In this document: in pieces, positions 55,295 to 64,000 of the stretch | How positions within the stretch are numbered: the first letter of the stretch is position 1 | Layout of the letters: each line of letters opens with the position of its first letter | Source: Methanothermobacter sp. MT-2 | Lineage (GTDB): Archaea; Methanobacteriota; Methanobacteria; Methanobacteriales; DSM-23052 | Reading direction: 5' to 3' | Length of the DNA stretch: 64,000 bases | Assembly: GCA_003584625.1 (NCBI GenBank) | Contig: AP017647.1 | Coordinates: forward strand, 435,501 to 499,500 | Notes under the pieces: generated by a model | What the model saw: the letters and a program-made list of their open reading frames with translations, nothing else | What the model was told of the DNA's origin: nothing | The model's database searches: none | Made by a program: the position numbers and the translations under genes

Positions 55295-55520
55295 CTATTA
55301 CCTCCACTAGGATTTTACCTGCCATGCCCCTGCCTATGGCTATCTTTGCTCTGTCGACTTCCACGATTATGGGACCATGGAATGGGAGGGATGATACTTT
55401 CCGGACGGTCTTCCCAACCCTTATGTTAAGGGATTCCAGACGCCTCTGCAGACCTAATCCCCCTATTATATCTTGTACAATGGCTTTTTTTCCTGTTTCA
55501 AGGTCTTTTAGGGTTATCAT
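55266..55520 (-). CDS. feoA: Ferrous iron transport protein A
   Basis: 84 residues, SH3-like FeoA fold: MITLKDLETGKKAIVQDI, GGLGLQRRLESLNIRVGKTV and GPIIVEVDRAKIAIGRGMAG. It promotes FeoB activity. The ATG at 55520 stands just downstream of a palindromic operator, and the stop lies inside feoB. Confidence 0.95.
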   Translation of the reverse strand: MITLKDLETGKKAIVQDIIGGLGLQRRLESLNIRVGKTVRKVSSLPFHGPIIVEVDRAKIAIGRGMAGKILVEVIDENTPHGKP

Positions 55521-55533
55521 ACAAATCTCAATA

Positions 55534-55560
55534 TTAGGTGAACCTAAATCTTATTTAAAT
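55534..55560 (-). promoter_or_regulatory. feoAB promoter with palindromic metal-regulator operator
   Basis: TTAGGTGAACCTAA at 55534-55547 is a perfect dyad apart from its two central bases, adjacent to a TATA-like TTTAAATAAG (minus strand, 55551-55560). The dyad lies between TATA and the predicted start, where a repressor would block initiation. The half-site TTAGGT is that of DtxR/IdeR/MntR-family iron or manganese regulators. Confidence 0.7.
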
Positions 55561-55644
55561 CTTCCCCCCCACACAAATAACTCCCCCCAGGGTACAGAAA
55601 TATTACGAAGTTGATAATCTAAACATTTATAAATCAAATTTTAT

Positions 55645-56610
55645 ATGGTGATTTTGGTGGGATCTAAAATAAATTTCGGTGATATAATCGAATTACCCCT
55701 TAAAAAATTTTTTAGAAGAGAGGATAAGGATTTCACACTTTGGTTGCGAGAAAACATTGACATGGTGGGAAATGCTATTGGAATTGAAATTGAAGAAGCG
55801 GAAACCGAAGTTTCTATTGGCATATTATAGATTAGATATACTTGCATATGAATCAGGGACTGAAAGGAAAATTGTAATTGAAAATCAATTTGGCACCACC
55901 AATCATAAACATTTAGGACAATTAATAACTTATATAGCGGGTTTTAATGCTGAAGTAGTTGTATGGATAGCAGAAGATTTCAAAAAAGAACTGCTATTAA
56001 CCATTTAAATCAAATTTCCAATGATATTGCATTTTTTTGTATTAAACCACGGATAATAAAAATAGGTAATAGTGAATCTGCCTTGGAATTTCTTGTAATT
56101 GCCAAACCCGATGAATGGGGAAAAACAGGTGAAAACCAACCTATCTGAAAGAGAAATTGAATATAAGAAATTTTGGATCGCTCTTTTAAAAAAATATGAA
56201 CAGAAATATCCTGAATATAAGTATGAGCGAGCCTATTCAACCAGAAATTACTGCATCCTATTTTATGAGAGTCCTGGAATTGAGTATTCTCTCCGCTTTA
56301 GCAACAGCTCGTTATATAACTTTATATAACCATCCTAATGCTAAACTAGATCCCCCACGAAATTATTAACGAAATAATTAGAAGAAAAATCTGATATAGA
56401 AGAAAAACTAGGATTAGAACTAGAAATTTACAATAAAAAAGATTTTAAATCAACCCATGCAGAAATAAGATATCCAAAATATGTTATATTAGATGTTTCT
56501 GAAAAAGAAAAGCAAAATATAATTGATTGAGTAACTGAATGGCTGCCCAAATTTAAAAAATCATGGACCAAATCATCGAAGAAATGTTCCTAGAAGTCGA
56601 AAGAGGGTAG
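55645..56610 (+). pseudogene. Broken DUF4268 / PD-(D/E)XK nuclease-like gene
   Basis: Continuous protein homology across at least four frames: LPLKKFFRREDKDFTLWLRE, YRLDILAYESGTERKIVIEN, TTNHKHLGQLITYIAGFNAE, VVWIAEDFKKE, INHLNQISNDIAFFCIKPR, SEREIEYKKFWIALLKKYE and later EIRYPKYVILD. D..ERKIVIENQ and HxHLGQLITY are the nuclease-like core of DUF4268 proteins, which are often found in restriction or defence contexts. Frameshifts near 55790, 56000 and 56100 and later stops make it inactive. Confidence 0.65.
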
Positions 56611-56633
56611 AATCTACCCAACTTCTTTTTGGA

Positions 56634-56650
56634 ACTTTAAATATATATAG
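56634..56650 (+). promoter_or_regulatory. TATA box of the DUF368 gene
   Basis: TTTAAATATATATAG lies about 60 bases before the GTG at 56708; the leader carries GGAGGTTTAAT directly before the start. Confidence 0.55.
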
Positions 56651-56707
56651 TTATATTTCACAAATTAGGGTAGGTCCCGAATAAATTTAATTTCATGGAG
56701 GTTTAAT

Positions 56708-57565
56708 GTGAATTGGTTGAGAAGCTTCATCGCCATACTATTAAGAGGTTTCCTCATGGGAACCGCTGATACAATCCCCGGAGTTTCAGGGGGGACCATG
56801 GCACTTATAACAGGAATATATGAAAGATTAGTCCATTCTATAAGTAAAATCAGCTTCAGATTCCTGGAACCCCTATTCAAAGGCGATCTGAAGTCTTTCA
56901 CTAGACTGGCCAGGGAAGAAATAGACTTCGAATTGTTCATACCACTTCTTACAGGGATAGGAATGGCTGTTTTAACAGTATCCCGGCTAATATCATTCAT
57001 GATAACATATTATGCAGCATACACCTACGCATTTTTCCTAGGACTTATACTAGCATCGGCTTATCTCGTATTCAATAGAATAGATGGTTTCTCATTAAAA
57101 AATCTTATCTCTAGTATCATAGGATTCATATTTGCATTTTTATTCGTTGGTTTGAATCCCATACAAGCAAACCATACACTACCAGTCATATTCATCTCTG
57201 GGATGATTGCAATATGTGCAATGATACTACCCGGGATTTCAGGGGCGTTCATGCTATTACTACTCAACCAATATGAATATATGCTGGGTGCCCTTACAAG
57301 GTTTTCAATACCTGATATTATAACATTCATTACAGGCGCGGCCATTGGAATCTTAAGCTTTTCAAGACTCCTAGATTATCTCCTAAAAAATCATGAGGCT
57401 ACTACAATGGCATTTCTTGTGGGTTTGATGATAGGAACCCTCAGACTCCCATATAGTAAAATTTCGATTATTGATAATTCTCTAATACTTGTAATCATAT
57501 CCGCGATTATTGGATTTGTACTTGTAATTTTAATCGAAAGCAGATTCCACTACATTGAATATTAA
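56708..57565 (+). CDS. DUF368 polyprenyl-phosphate transporter (PopT-like)
   Basis: 285 residues with about eight membrane helices. Both family signatures are present: GTADTIPGVSGGTMALITGIYE at the N-terminus and AMILPGISGAFMLLLLNQYE in the middle, an inverted duplication. Bacterial DUF368 proteins have been shown to recycle undecaprenyl phosphate across the membrane; here the lipid would be an archaeal polyprenyl phosphate used for glycan or pseudomurein precursors. GTG start with a strong GGAGGT site. Confidence 0.9.
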   Translation: MNWLRSFIAILLRGFLMGTADTIPGVSGGTMALITGIYERLVHSISKISFRFLEPLFKGDLKSFTRLAREEIDFELFIPLLTGIGMAVLTVSRLISFMITYYAAYTYAFFLGLILASAYLVFNRIDGFSLKNLISSIIGFIFAFLFVGLNPIQANHTLPVIFISGMIAICAMILPGISGAFMLLLLNQYEYMLGALTRFSIPDIITFITGAAIGILSFSRLLDYLLKNHEATTMAFLVGLMIGTLRLPYSKISIIDNSLILVIISAIIGFVLVILIESRFHYIEY

Positions 57566-57604
57566 CAATACTCTTTTCTATCAGAACTTAACATAAATAA
57601 TCTC

Positions 57605-58849
57605 ATGGAACTTATCAAGGGCATAGGGGCCAGCCCCTATATTAGAAGTGGTCGAGTGAAAAAGATAGAATCATTCAAGGACATGATGTCTATTGAGGGT
57701 GGGGAGATCATAGTAACAGATAGGGTATCCAGGGATATGTTACCCCAATTGAAGAGAGTGGGTGCTGTTGTAACAGATTATGGTGGTCTTACAAGTCATG
57801 TTGCTATTACATTGCGTGAACTTAAGATACCATGTGTGGTGGGGACTGAGAAGGCCACTGAGATTCTAGAGGAGGATATGGTGGTTACAGTTGATGGTAA
57901 AACTGGTAATATTTATGAGGGTGTGATGGAATGGGAGGAAATTATAGAGGAGCTTCCCTTAGAAGAAACTGCGACGATGCTAATGACAAATTTGAATCTT
58001 CCATCGATTGCAGATAGGATAGCGCCTTATGCTGATGGTATAGGATCGGTTAGAATAGAACATATGGTTATAGAAACTGGTAAGCATCCTTATAGGCTTC
58101 TGGAGGAGGGTAGGTTAACTGATGTGCTCAAGAAGGGTCTTGAATTTATAGTTGAATCATTTTATCCCAAGCCGGTATGGTTTAGAACCTTTGATATTCC
58201 CACTGATGAATTAAGGAATCTTCAAGGCGGTAGTGTTGAGCCTAACGAGCCAAACCCACTGTTAGGTTTTAGGGGGATCTACAAAGATCTTAGAGATGTT
58301 GAAGTCTTGAAGGCGGAGTTTAAAGCTATAAGAGAGATCATAGATGATGGGTATTCTAATATTGGTCTTAAATTCCCATTCGTAAGGGATGAGAGTGAAT
58401 ATGTAGCCGCCAAAAAAATACTAGAAGATTGCGATTTAAAAGCGCATCGGGATCTTGAGGTCGGATTATCTGTGGAAACACCATCAGCTGCCCTGCAAAT
58501 TGAAGAGTTCATAGATTATGGTGTTGATTTTGTATCTATTGGGATGAGCGATCTTACCATGTGCAGCCTTGCAGTTGACCGCAGGGGTGTGAAGGTTGCT
58601 AAACTTTTTGATTTAACCCATCCAGCTCCTATAGGACTTGTAAATAATGTTATCAGAATCTGCTCTAATAATGGTGTGAAAACTTGTGTGGCGGGATATG
58701 CGGCGACAGATTATAGGATTGTGGAAAAACTTATAAAAATGGGCGTGGATGGGATATCAACGAACCCTGATCAATTATTAAAGATGAGGGTTTTCATTGC
58801 AAGGATAGAAAAAAGCATAATAATAGAATCTTCAAGAAAAATAGGCTAA
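57605..58849 (+). CDS. PEP synthase-like protein, C-terminal half (swivelling His and PEP-binding domains)
   Basis: 414 residues. The N-terminal phosphohistidine domain has VTDYGGLTSHVAITLRELKI with the phospho-accepting His near residue 65. The C-terminal TIM barrel follows PEP-utilising enzymes: GIGSVRIEHMV, WFRTFDIPTDELRN, NPLLGFRGIY, SIGMSDLTMCSLAVDR and CVAGYAATD. The ATP-grasp domain of full PEP synthase (about 350 residues) is absent and not encoded nearby, so it must work with a separate ATP-binding subunit or serve another purpose. It overlaps the convergent kinase gene by four bases. Confidence 0.85.
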   Translation: MELIKGIGASPYIRSGRVKKIESFKDMMSIEGGEIIVTDRVSRDMLPQLKRVGAVVTDYGGLTSHVAITLRELKIPCVVGTEKATEILEEDMVVTVDGKTGNIYEGVMEWEEIIEELPLEETATMLMTNLNLPSIADRIAPYADGIGSVRIEHMVIETGKHPYRLLEEGRLTDVLKKGLEFIVESFYPKPVWFRTFDIPTDELRNLQGGSVEPNEPNPLLGFRGIYKDLRDVEVLKAEFKAIREIIDDGYSNIGLKFPFVRDESEYVAAKKILEDCDLKAHRDLEVGLSVETPSAALQIEEFIDYGVDFVSIGMSDLTMCSLAVDRRGVKVAKLFDLTHPAPIGLVNNVIRICSNNGVKTCVAGYAATDYRIVEKLIKMGVDGISTNPDQLLKMRVFIARIEKSIIIESSRKIG

Positions 58850-61800
58850 ATGGGGAATCTAATCTTAAATGATGTCCCCCCATCAGATTCTATCTCTAAT
58901 TTACCATCTAATTGCCTGATAAGGTTTACTACGAGTTGAAGGCCCAGTGATGATAATTTTTCAATATCGAAATCTTCTGGGAGGCCCCTGCCATTATCCG
59001 AGATTTCAAAATAGCATCTCGTATCCTGGTGTTTAAATTTTATGCTGATAATACCCCCTTTTTCTGTGAACGCGTGTTTAATGGAGTTTCTCACTAATTC
59101 GTTTGTTATGAGTCCTAGGGGTATGCATTTGTCCATTTCAAGTGGAATATCATCTATGTCTGTCTCTAGGCGTATCATTAATGGTTTTTGAACTTGGAAG
59201 TTTACAAGATCACTTGCAAGGCTTTCCAGGTATTCTTTTGAACTTATATGGGCGAGTGTTTCTGTCTTGTAGAGTTTTTCATGTACTAGTGCGAGGGATT
59301 TTATCCTAGCCTGGCTGTCTGCTAGGATATTTTTCACTTCTTCGTTTTCACAGTATTTGGATTGTAATGATAGTAGGCTTGCTATGATTTGAAGGTTGTT
59401 TTTCACTCGATGATGGACTTCTTTAAGCAGAACTTCTTTTTCATGGAGTGATTTTTTGATTTCTGCTTGCATGTTTATCCTTGAAACAGCATCAGTTATC
59501 TCAGTGGCGAATAACCTCATGAAATCTTCTCTGGGTGATATTCCATGGGTTTGGGCTTCTATCATACCTATGGTCTCTTCATGTGACTTTAGGGGTATCT
59601 TAAGGATTGTCTTCTTGCCTTTTTTCTTAATAAGAACATCTTCTGGGTTCTCCTCTCCTGGGATTATTGATCCTCTCTTGTATAATGTTTTTCCATGTAA
59701 TTTTATGATTCCGGTTTCGAATTTCAGATCATCTACTATAATATCGATTACATTTTTAAGGAACTCGTGCAGGTCATCTGTTCTTGATTTTTTTATGAGT
59801 TTGTTAAGTATCTTTAATCGTTGTTGGTGTCTTCTAAGTTTTTCATCATATTCTAGGCGGTGAATTGTAAGTCCATAGTATTCAGCGAATATTTTAACGG
59901 TTTTAATATCAAATTCGCTGAATTTTTCCTTTTCCAAGATTATATATCCTATCTTCTGGTCTCCTATGACTATTGGGGTGGATAAGATTTTATCTGGGGT
60001 GCCTGTTAATTTTCCTTGTGATGCGAGCCTATTACCATAGCAGGTTATGAAACCTCCCATACTCCCTGTGACCTTCAAAAGTTCATCAAGTATGCGATTG
60101 GCTATATCTTCCTTTGTAGTCTCCGGCGAAACCATCTGGGGGTATAGGCTGGTTAGACTGGTTGTAACTGCGAGTTCATCCACTAGCTTCTTCTCGGTAA
60201 CCTTAAGAGGGGTTATGTCCCTTATAATCTCGATAGCACCTATGATCTCTCCTTTATCATCATATAATGGTGAAACTTTAAGTTGTAGGTAGCCTCCCCG
60301 TCCATTGTAAATGTTTGGAAGGTAAACCTCTCCATAAATGTTATCATCTTCGCGTCGAACATTTTTATAAAGTTTTTCGATTTCTGGCAAATCTTCAAAA
60401 AGCAAATCTAATAGTACTGGTCTGGGTTTTCCATAGAATGGTATTCCATATGCATGGCCGCCTCTTCCAAGCATTTCTTCTGCTGGGGTTCCTGTCATAT
60501 CCTCTGTTCCCTTGTTCCATGCTATAATCCGTCCTTTTTTATCCACTGCAAAAACAGCATCTGGTAATGAATCTATAAGGTCTCTGAATTTTCGACGTTC
60601 CGCATTCAAAAACTTCCCTGTTTCGATAACATCTGTTATATCACGTACTATGGCGATGATCTGACCTCTCCTAGGGATACTGGTAAGGGAAACATGGGCA
60701 TAGAATGGTTCACCAGTCTTTTTCTCATGAATCCATCTGAACTGGCCACCACCCTCCCTAAGAGTCTCCTCTATTAACTTTTTTGCCTTTTCTTCCGATT
60801 TTTCACCATCTTCCTGGTATTCAGGTGATAATTCCCATGGGCTTTTGCCTATTATATCCTCCCTTTTTGCATTGAAAATTTTAAGGGTTTTATCGTTACA
60901 TTCTATGAAAGTGTACCCTTCTAGGATGAGTATTGCATCCCCTGCACTTTCAAAAAGTTCCCTGTAATTTAACTCACTTTCCCTTAGTTTATCCTCTGCC
61001 AGGCTTTTTTCTATTGCAAATGAGAGCGTGGATGCTATATCCTCAAGTATCATTAATTCATCCGCTTCAACTTCCCCTTTTATATAGAGAAAACCCCAAG
61101 GCCTATTCTCCACTTGAAGTTCTATGATAGTAGTATCCTCTCCAATGTAGCCTTTAGGTTTGGCTGGTCTTCTCCCTCTTTCGTGGATTATCCTATGATC
61201 CTTGTCTAAGACTCCAATATACTTGTATGGTCTGTTTTTTGCAAGTATCTTGCAAGTGCTGGCCATTAATTCTTTTATAGTTTTTGTTTTCATGGTTGTG
61301 CGGTTGATTTCATCGAGGATTTTGAGGAATTTGTTGGTTCTTTTAAGATTTTTTTCGAGTATTTTATGTTTTGTTATGTTGGTGAACATGCAGAAGGCGC
61401 CCTTGTAGGTGTCGTCTATTATTGGCGTCCCAGAAAATATTAGGAAGCATGTTTCCCCATTACTTTTAATGAAGCGGATTTCATGTTTTCCAGCCATCTT
61501 CTTTTCACAGGAGTTGAGTATGCTTTTTCCGATGATTTTATCTGTGGGGTGTATAAGTTCCAGTATGTTTTTTCCTATGATTTCGGCGGGTGGATATTCT
61601 AGGAATTTTCCTAATTGTCTATTGGAATATATTATTTTCCCGTTGCTGTCGAAAATGCAAACGCCCTCGAGGCTTGTGTCAAATATCTTCTGGTATTCTC
61701 TGAATACTGGGAGCAATTTTTCCACTTTATCCTTGTATATGCCAAGTTTTATGGCATATTTGAGTTCCTGCCAATCTATGGGTTTTATAAGATGTGCTAC

Positions 61801-61998
61801 TGGTTTGATCTCATTGGAGATTTTCACATCTGGAGCTTCACTGATTAATATGATAGGTAATTTGAGGTTTTTGATGCTTTTTATTTTGTTGGTGTCAGCT
61901 ATGATAAGATCTGCCTTTGATGCATCCCTAACTAATATATAATGAGATTCTAGAAACTCCCTTAAAATAGGATCATCACTTTCAACTAAAACATACAT
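58846..61998 (-). CDS. Multi-PAS/GAF sensor histidine kinase (HisKA_2 type)
   Basis: 1050 residues. A degenerate receiver-like domain (1-110) leads to a PAS domain (FDTSLEGVCIFDSNGKIIYS), a GAF-like segment, two further PAS domains (LFESAGDAILILEGYTFIEC; LIDSLPDAVFAVDKKGRI), another GAF-like region, then HisKA_2 with EVHHRVKNNLQIIASLLS (phospho-acceptor His near 860) and a HATPase with LVRNSIKHAF and DNGRGLPEDF. No membrane helices, so it is a cytoplasmic sensor. No response regulator lies next to it. A TATA-like element near 62027 suggests an almost leaderless message. Confidence 0.92.
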   Translation of the reverse strand: MYVLVESDDPILREFLESHYILVRDASKADLIIADTNKIKSIKNLKLPIILISEAPDVKISNEIKPVAHLIKPIDWQELKYAIKLGIYKDKVEKLLPVFREYQKIFDTSLEGVCIFDSNGKIIYSNRQLGKFLEYPPAEIIGKNILELIHPTDKIIGKSILNSCEKKMAGKHEIRFIKSNGETCFLIFSGTPIIDDTYKGAFCMFTNITKHKILEKNLKRTNKFLKILDEINRTTMKTKTIKELMASTCKILAKNRPYKYIGVLDKDHRIIHERGRRPAKPKGYIGEDTTIIELQVENRPWGFLYIKGEVEADELMILEDIASTLSFAIEKSLAEDKLRESELNYRELFESAGDAILILEGYTFIECNDKTLKIFNAKREDIIGKSPWELSPEYQEDGEKSEEKAKKLIEETLREGGGQFRWIHEKKTGEPFYAHVSLTSIPRRGQIIAIVRDITDVIETGKFLNAERRKFRDLIDSLPDAVFAVDKKGRIIAWNKGTEDMTGTPAEEMLGRGGHAYGIPFYGKPRPVLLDLLFEDLPEIEKLYKNVRREDDNIYGEVYLPNIYNGRGGYLQLKVSPLYDDKGEIIGAIEIIRDITPLKVTEKKLVDELAVTTSLTSLYPQMVSPETTKEDIANRILDELLKVTGSMGGFITCYGNRLASQGKLTGTPDKILSTPIVIGDQKIGYIILEKEKFSEFDIKTVKIFAEYYGLTIHRLEYDEKLRRHQQRLKILNKLIKKSRTDDLHEFLKNVIDIIVDDLKFETGIIKLHGKTLYKRGSIIPGEENPEDVLIKKKGKKTILKIPLKSHEETIGMIEAQTHGISPREDFMRLFATEITDAVSRINMQAEIKKSLHEKEVLLKEVHHRVKNNLQIIASLLSLQSKYCENEEVKNILADSQARIKSLALVHEKLYKTETLAHISSKEYLESLASDLVNFQVQKPLMIRLETDIDDIPLEMDKCIPLGLITNELVRNSIKHAFTEKGGIISIKFKHQDTRCYFEISDNGRGLPEDFDIEKLSSLGLQLVVNLIRQLDGKLEIESDGGTSFKIRFPI

Positions 61999-62065
61999 AT
62001 AATGAAAATATGAAATTTTTTTATTAATATAAATTTTGGAGGAACTTTTAGGTGCTAATTTATTT

Positions 62066-62080
62066 CCTTGATCATCAAGG
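62066..62080. promoter_or_regulatory. 15-base palindrome between uspA and the kinase gene
   Basis: CCTTGATCATCAAGG is a perfect odd-centre dyad lying 8 bases past the uspA stop and about 70 bases before the kinase start. It could be an operator for the kinase or a weak terminator for uspA; there is no following T-run in the uspA direction. Confidence 0.4.
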
Positions 62081-62087
62081 TGAGGTG

Positions 62088-62480
62088 CTATTTAACTACT
62101 AATACTGGTATTTTAACCTTTTTTAGGGTGTTTTCCGCGACACTTCCTATCAGGAACTTTTCAAGGCCGCTTTTCCCATGACCTATCACTATGAGGTCGG
62201 CTTTGCTCCTGTCAGCGATCTTTTTCATGTCATTTGTTGGACTACCATATATCAGGATCTCATCTACTTGAACACCCTTTTCTCTCCCTTTTTCCTGTAC
62301 GTTTGTAAGGATTTTTTTACCTTCTTCTTCAAGGACTTCAAAGGGGTATATGAGTTTCTCATCCATGATATGGACTGCTATAACCTTCGCGTCTAGTTTT
62401 TTGGCGAGTCCTATTGCTATGTCCTCAGCTTTCTGCGCATGATCAGAACCGTCTGTAGCCACCATTATCCGTTTAAACAT
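62088..62480 (-). CDS. Universal stress protein A family
   Basis: 130 residues, single Usp domain. Opens FKRIMVATDGSDHAQKAEDI and ends with the ATP-binding GHGKSGLEKFLIGSVAENTL (G-x2-G-x9-G-S/T) and KIPVLVVK. ATP-binding class; role in stress or signalling unspecified. It follows the flavin reductase gene by 11 bases on the same strand. Confidence 0.93.
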   Translation of the reverse strand: MFKRIMVATDGSDHAQKAEDIAIGLAKKLDAKVIAVHIMDEKLIYPFEVLEEEGKKILTNVQEKGREKGVQVDEILIYGSPTNDMKKIADRSKADLIVIGHGKSGLEKFLIGSVAENTLKKVKIPVLVVK

Positions 62481-62491
62481 CTTTAACCCTA

Positions 62492-63046
62492 CTATTCTTT
62501 GATGTATTTCACGTTATCGCCGATAACGAACTTTTTACCGCCTACATGGAGTATTGGTTTGACTTCTTCGACATTTAGCAGCCCATACTTTATAGAGCCT
62601 TCTTTTATGCTTGCATGGACCACTGATCCTGTGTAGAGGTTATGATCTCCTATCTCATTCATCCTTAAAAGTTCACATTCTATGTGGCCTGCGGATTCCT
62701 TGATGCGTGGAGGTGAAACTTTAACTGAGGGTATCCATTCTAGTCCTGCTTTTTCAAGTTCGTTTTCACCATATGGTATATTTTTTCCTGTTATCCACAT
62801 TTTTTCTATTATGTTGAGGCTTGTGAGGTTTACTACGAATTCTTCGGTTTCTTCCACGTTCTTTGAGGTGTGGTGTTCTGGCATTGAAGCGAATGCTATG
62901 ATTGGCGGGTCCATTGAGATTGGCATTACAAATGAGAATGGCGCCGCGTTTATATCACCTTCCTTGTTAACCGTTGTTATTATAACGGTGGGTCTTGGTG
63001 CTAGTATCCGGTAGGAGTCTTTTATGGGAAAATCTATAAATTCCAA
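62492..63046 (-). CDS. Flavin reductase-like FMN-binding split-barrel protein
   Basis: 184 residues of the DIM6/NTAB flavin reductase family: [40 protein letters not shown] and [15 protein letters not shown]. Binds FMN, probably in electron transfer. TTG start at 63046 with GGAGGATTTAAA just upstream. Stand-alone domain without a rubredoxin fusion. Confidence 0.9.
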   Translation of the reverse strand: MEFIDFPIKDSYRILAPRPTVIITTVNKEGDINAAPFSFVMPISMDPPIIAFASMPEHHTSKNVEETEEFVVNLTSLNIIEKMWITGKNIPYGENELEKAGLEWIPSVKVSPPRIKESAGHIECELLRMNEIGDHNLYTGSVVHASIKEGSIKYGLLNVEEVKPILHVGGKKFVIGDNVKYIKE

Positions 63047-63063
63047 TTTAAATCCTCCAATTA

Positions 63064-64000
63064 TTATATGTGGGTGTGTGCCCTGAGCAGATATTCTGCT
63101 TTACTTTTTTGGATGAATTCTTCACACAATCTTTTGGGTTCTCCATCCATTGTTAGTTTGCCGTCTTCAATCATCACAGCCCTTGTGCTTAACTCTTTGA
63201 TGAAGTCGATGTGGTGGCTTACCATTATTATCGTTGTGTTGAATTCCCTGTTTATCTTTTTAAGGGAGTTTGAGACTAGACGTAAAGTTATAGGGTCTAG
63301 GTCGCCGAATGGCTCGTCTAGTATGAGAACTTCTGGTTGTGATGCCATCACAAGCGCTAGGGCTGCTCTAACCTTCTGGCCCCCTGAGAGTTCATATGAT
63401 TTCCGGTCTAGGATGTCTAATGGAAGATCCAAGGCTTCGAAGATGGGTTTCGCATATTTTTTAACTTCTTTGTCTGGGAATTTTGGGAATAGTTCTTCTA
63501 GGATTTTTGATGATAATCCTATTTTTTCTAGTCTGTGTTTGGCTTCTTCTTCTGGGAGGTCTGTTAGTTGGTAGAGGACATCTAAGACTTTGTCACTTAT
63601 ACCCAGCTTCTCGGCCCGTTTTTTCGCCCGGTCCACGACTTTTTCTCCTTTCACACCCAGTCTCGCTGCTATCTGGTCTCTGATGGTTGCATGGTGTATT
63701 AGTGCGAATTCCTGGTGCATGAAACCCATTTTTCTGCGTATGTGCATCCTTTTGATTCCTGGTTCGTGCATGTTGATCCATTCATTGTTTAATTTGAATT
63801 TTACTTGGCCGTCTTCTGGATAGTCTAATCCTCCGATCATCCTTAATAGTACTGTTTTACCGGCTCCGCTGGGTCCTATTATGGATACTATTTCGCCTTT
63901 GTTCACGTTGAAGTTTATGTTTTCCATTTCGAGTACTGTTCCCCCTTTTAGTAGGACGAATTTTTTTCGAAGATCTCTAACTTTTAGTATGGGCTTGTTC
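63064..64000 (-). CDS. atwA: Methyl-coenzyme M reductase activation ATPase, component A2 (C-terminal part; gene runs off the window)
   Basis: The frame is open to the window end, so the first ATG seen (63927) is internal. The visible about 312 residues are one ABC domain: Walker A GPSGAGKT, signature [13 protein letters not shown], Walker [14 protein letters not shown] and switch VSHHIDF. A long insertion between Walker A and signature (about 90 residues, [20 protein letters not shown] and on) is typical of component A2, a protein with two ABC domains that helps reductively activate methyl-CoM reductase using ATP. Confidence 0.85.
   Translation of the reverse strand, partial: NKPILKVRDLRKKFVLLKGGTVLEMENINFNVNKGEIVSIIGPSGAGKTVLLRMIGGLDYPEDGQVKFKLNNEWINMHEPGIKRMHIRRKMGFMHQEFALIHHATIRDQIAARLGVKGEKVVDRAKKRAEKLGISDKVLDVLYQLTDLPEEEAKHRLEKIGLSSKILEELFPKFPDKEVKKYAKPIFEALDLPLDILDRKSYELSGGQKVRAALALVMASQPEVLILDEPFGDLDPITLRLVSNSLKKINREFNTTIIMVSHHIDFIKELSTRAVMIEDGKLTMDGEPKRLCEEFIQKSKAEYLLRAHTHI

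Overview
The window looks like chromosomal DNA of a pseudomurein-walled methanogen of the order Methanobacteriales, most likely Methanothermobacter or a close relative; the genus is an inference. Support: pseudomurein-binding repeats on a surface protein, a MurT-like Mur ligase, the methyl-CoM reductase activation ATPase (component A2), a DUF530 protein beside metG, archaeal TATA boxes, and GGAGGT/GGTGAT-type ribosome binding sites that often serve TTG or GTG starts. The DNA is AT-rich; GC-rich islands are limited to the tRNA and a few structured intergenic segments.

Layout. 1-4746 (+): two pilin-like or secreted genes, then a tight signalling operon of a Roadblock protein, a RecA-like/small-GTPase fusion, two RAD55-like ATPases and a TPR protein. 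4726-9716 (-): a GlcNAc-1-P transferase family gene, an HTH protein, DUF530 and metG. 10060-11812: a small cysteine protein facing a MurT-like ligase. 11813-14849 is a gene graveyard with frameshifted remnants. 14850-17426 is a large secreted beta-helix/CARDB/pseudomurein-binding protein. 17587-25712 (-) is a metal-chelatase and ECF-transporter cluster: CobN-like large subunit, duplicated ABC ATPase, EcfT, S component, fused BchI/BchD-like AAA+VWA protein. 25890-29125 holds small conserved genes, DUF763, msrA and a DUF5654-like membrane protein.

29543-33699 is the most unusual region: an array of paralogous, 5'-truncated gene cassettes. Each has an almost identical N-terminal DNA block, a variable middle and a conserved C-terminal block, and each is paired with a small membrane-protein gene. 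A TPR gene sits within the array, and shared repeats and recombination scars link the units. It resembles an orphan-cassette array of a polymorphic surface or toxin/immunity system, but no family could be assigned. 33700-35606 and 36990-38787 are further decayed stretches, with GC-rich segments that look like transposon (TnpB-type) right ends.

38833-64000 is mostly housekeeping: arsenate reductase/phosphatase-like protein, GAF and DUF1232 proteins, a UvrD-type helicase with a cysteine-bearing nuclease domain, valS, aroA, a small GTPase, endonuclease III with an unusual cluster motif, a DHH phosphoesterase with zinc fingers, membrane transporters, tRNA-Val(CAC), feoAB with a palindromic operator, a broken DUF4268-like nuclease gene, a DUF368 lipid-carrier transporter, the C-terminal half of a PEP-synthase-like enzyme, a multi-PAS histidine kinase, a UspA protein, a flavin reductase and the C-terminal part of component A2, cut by the window edge.
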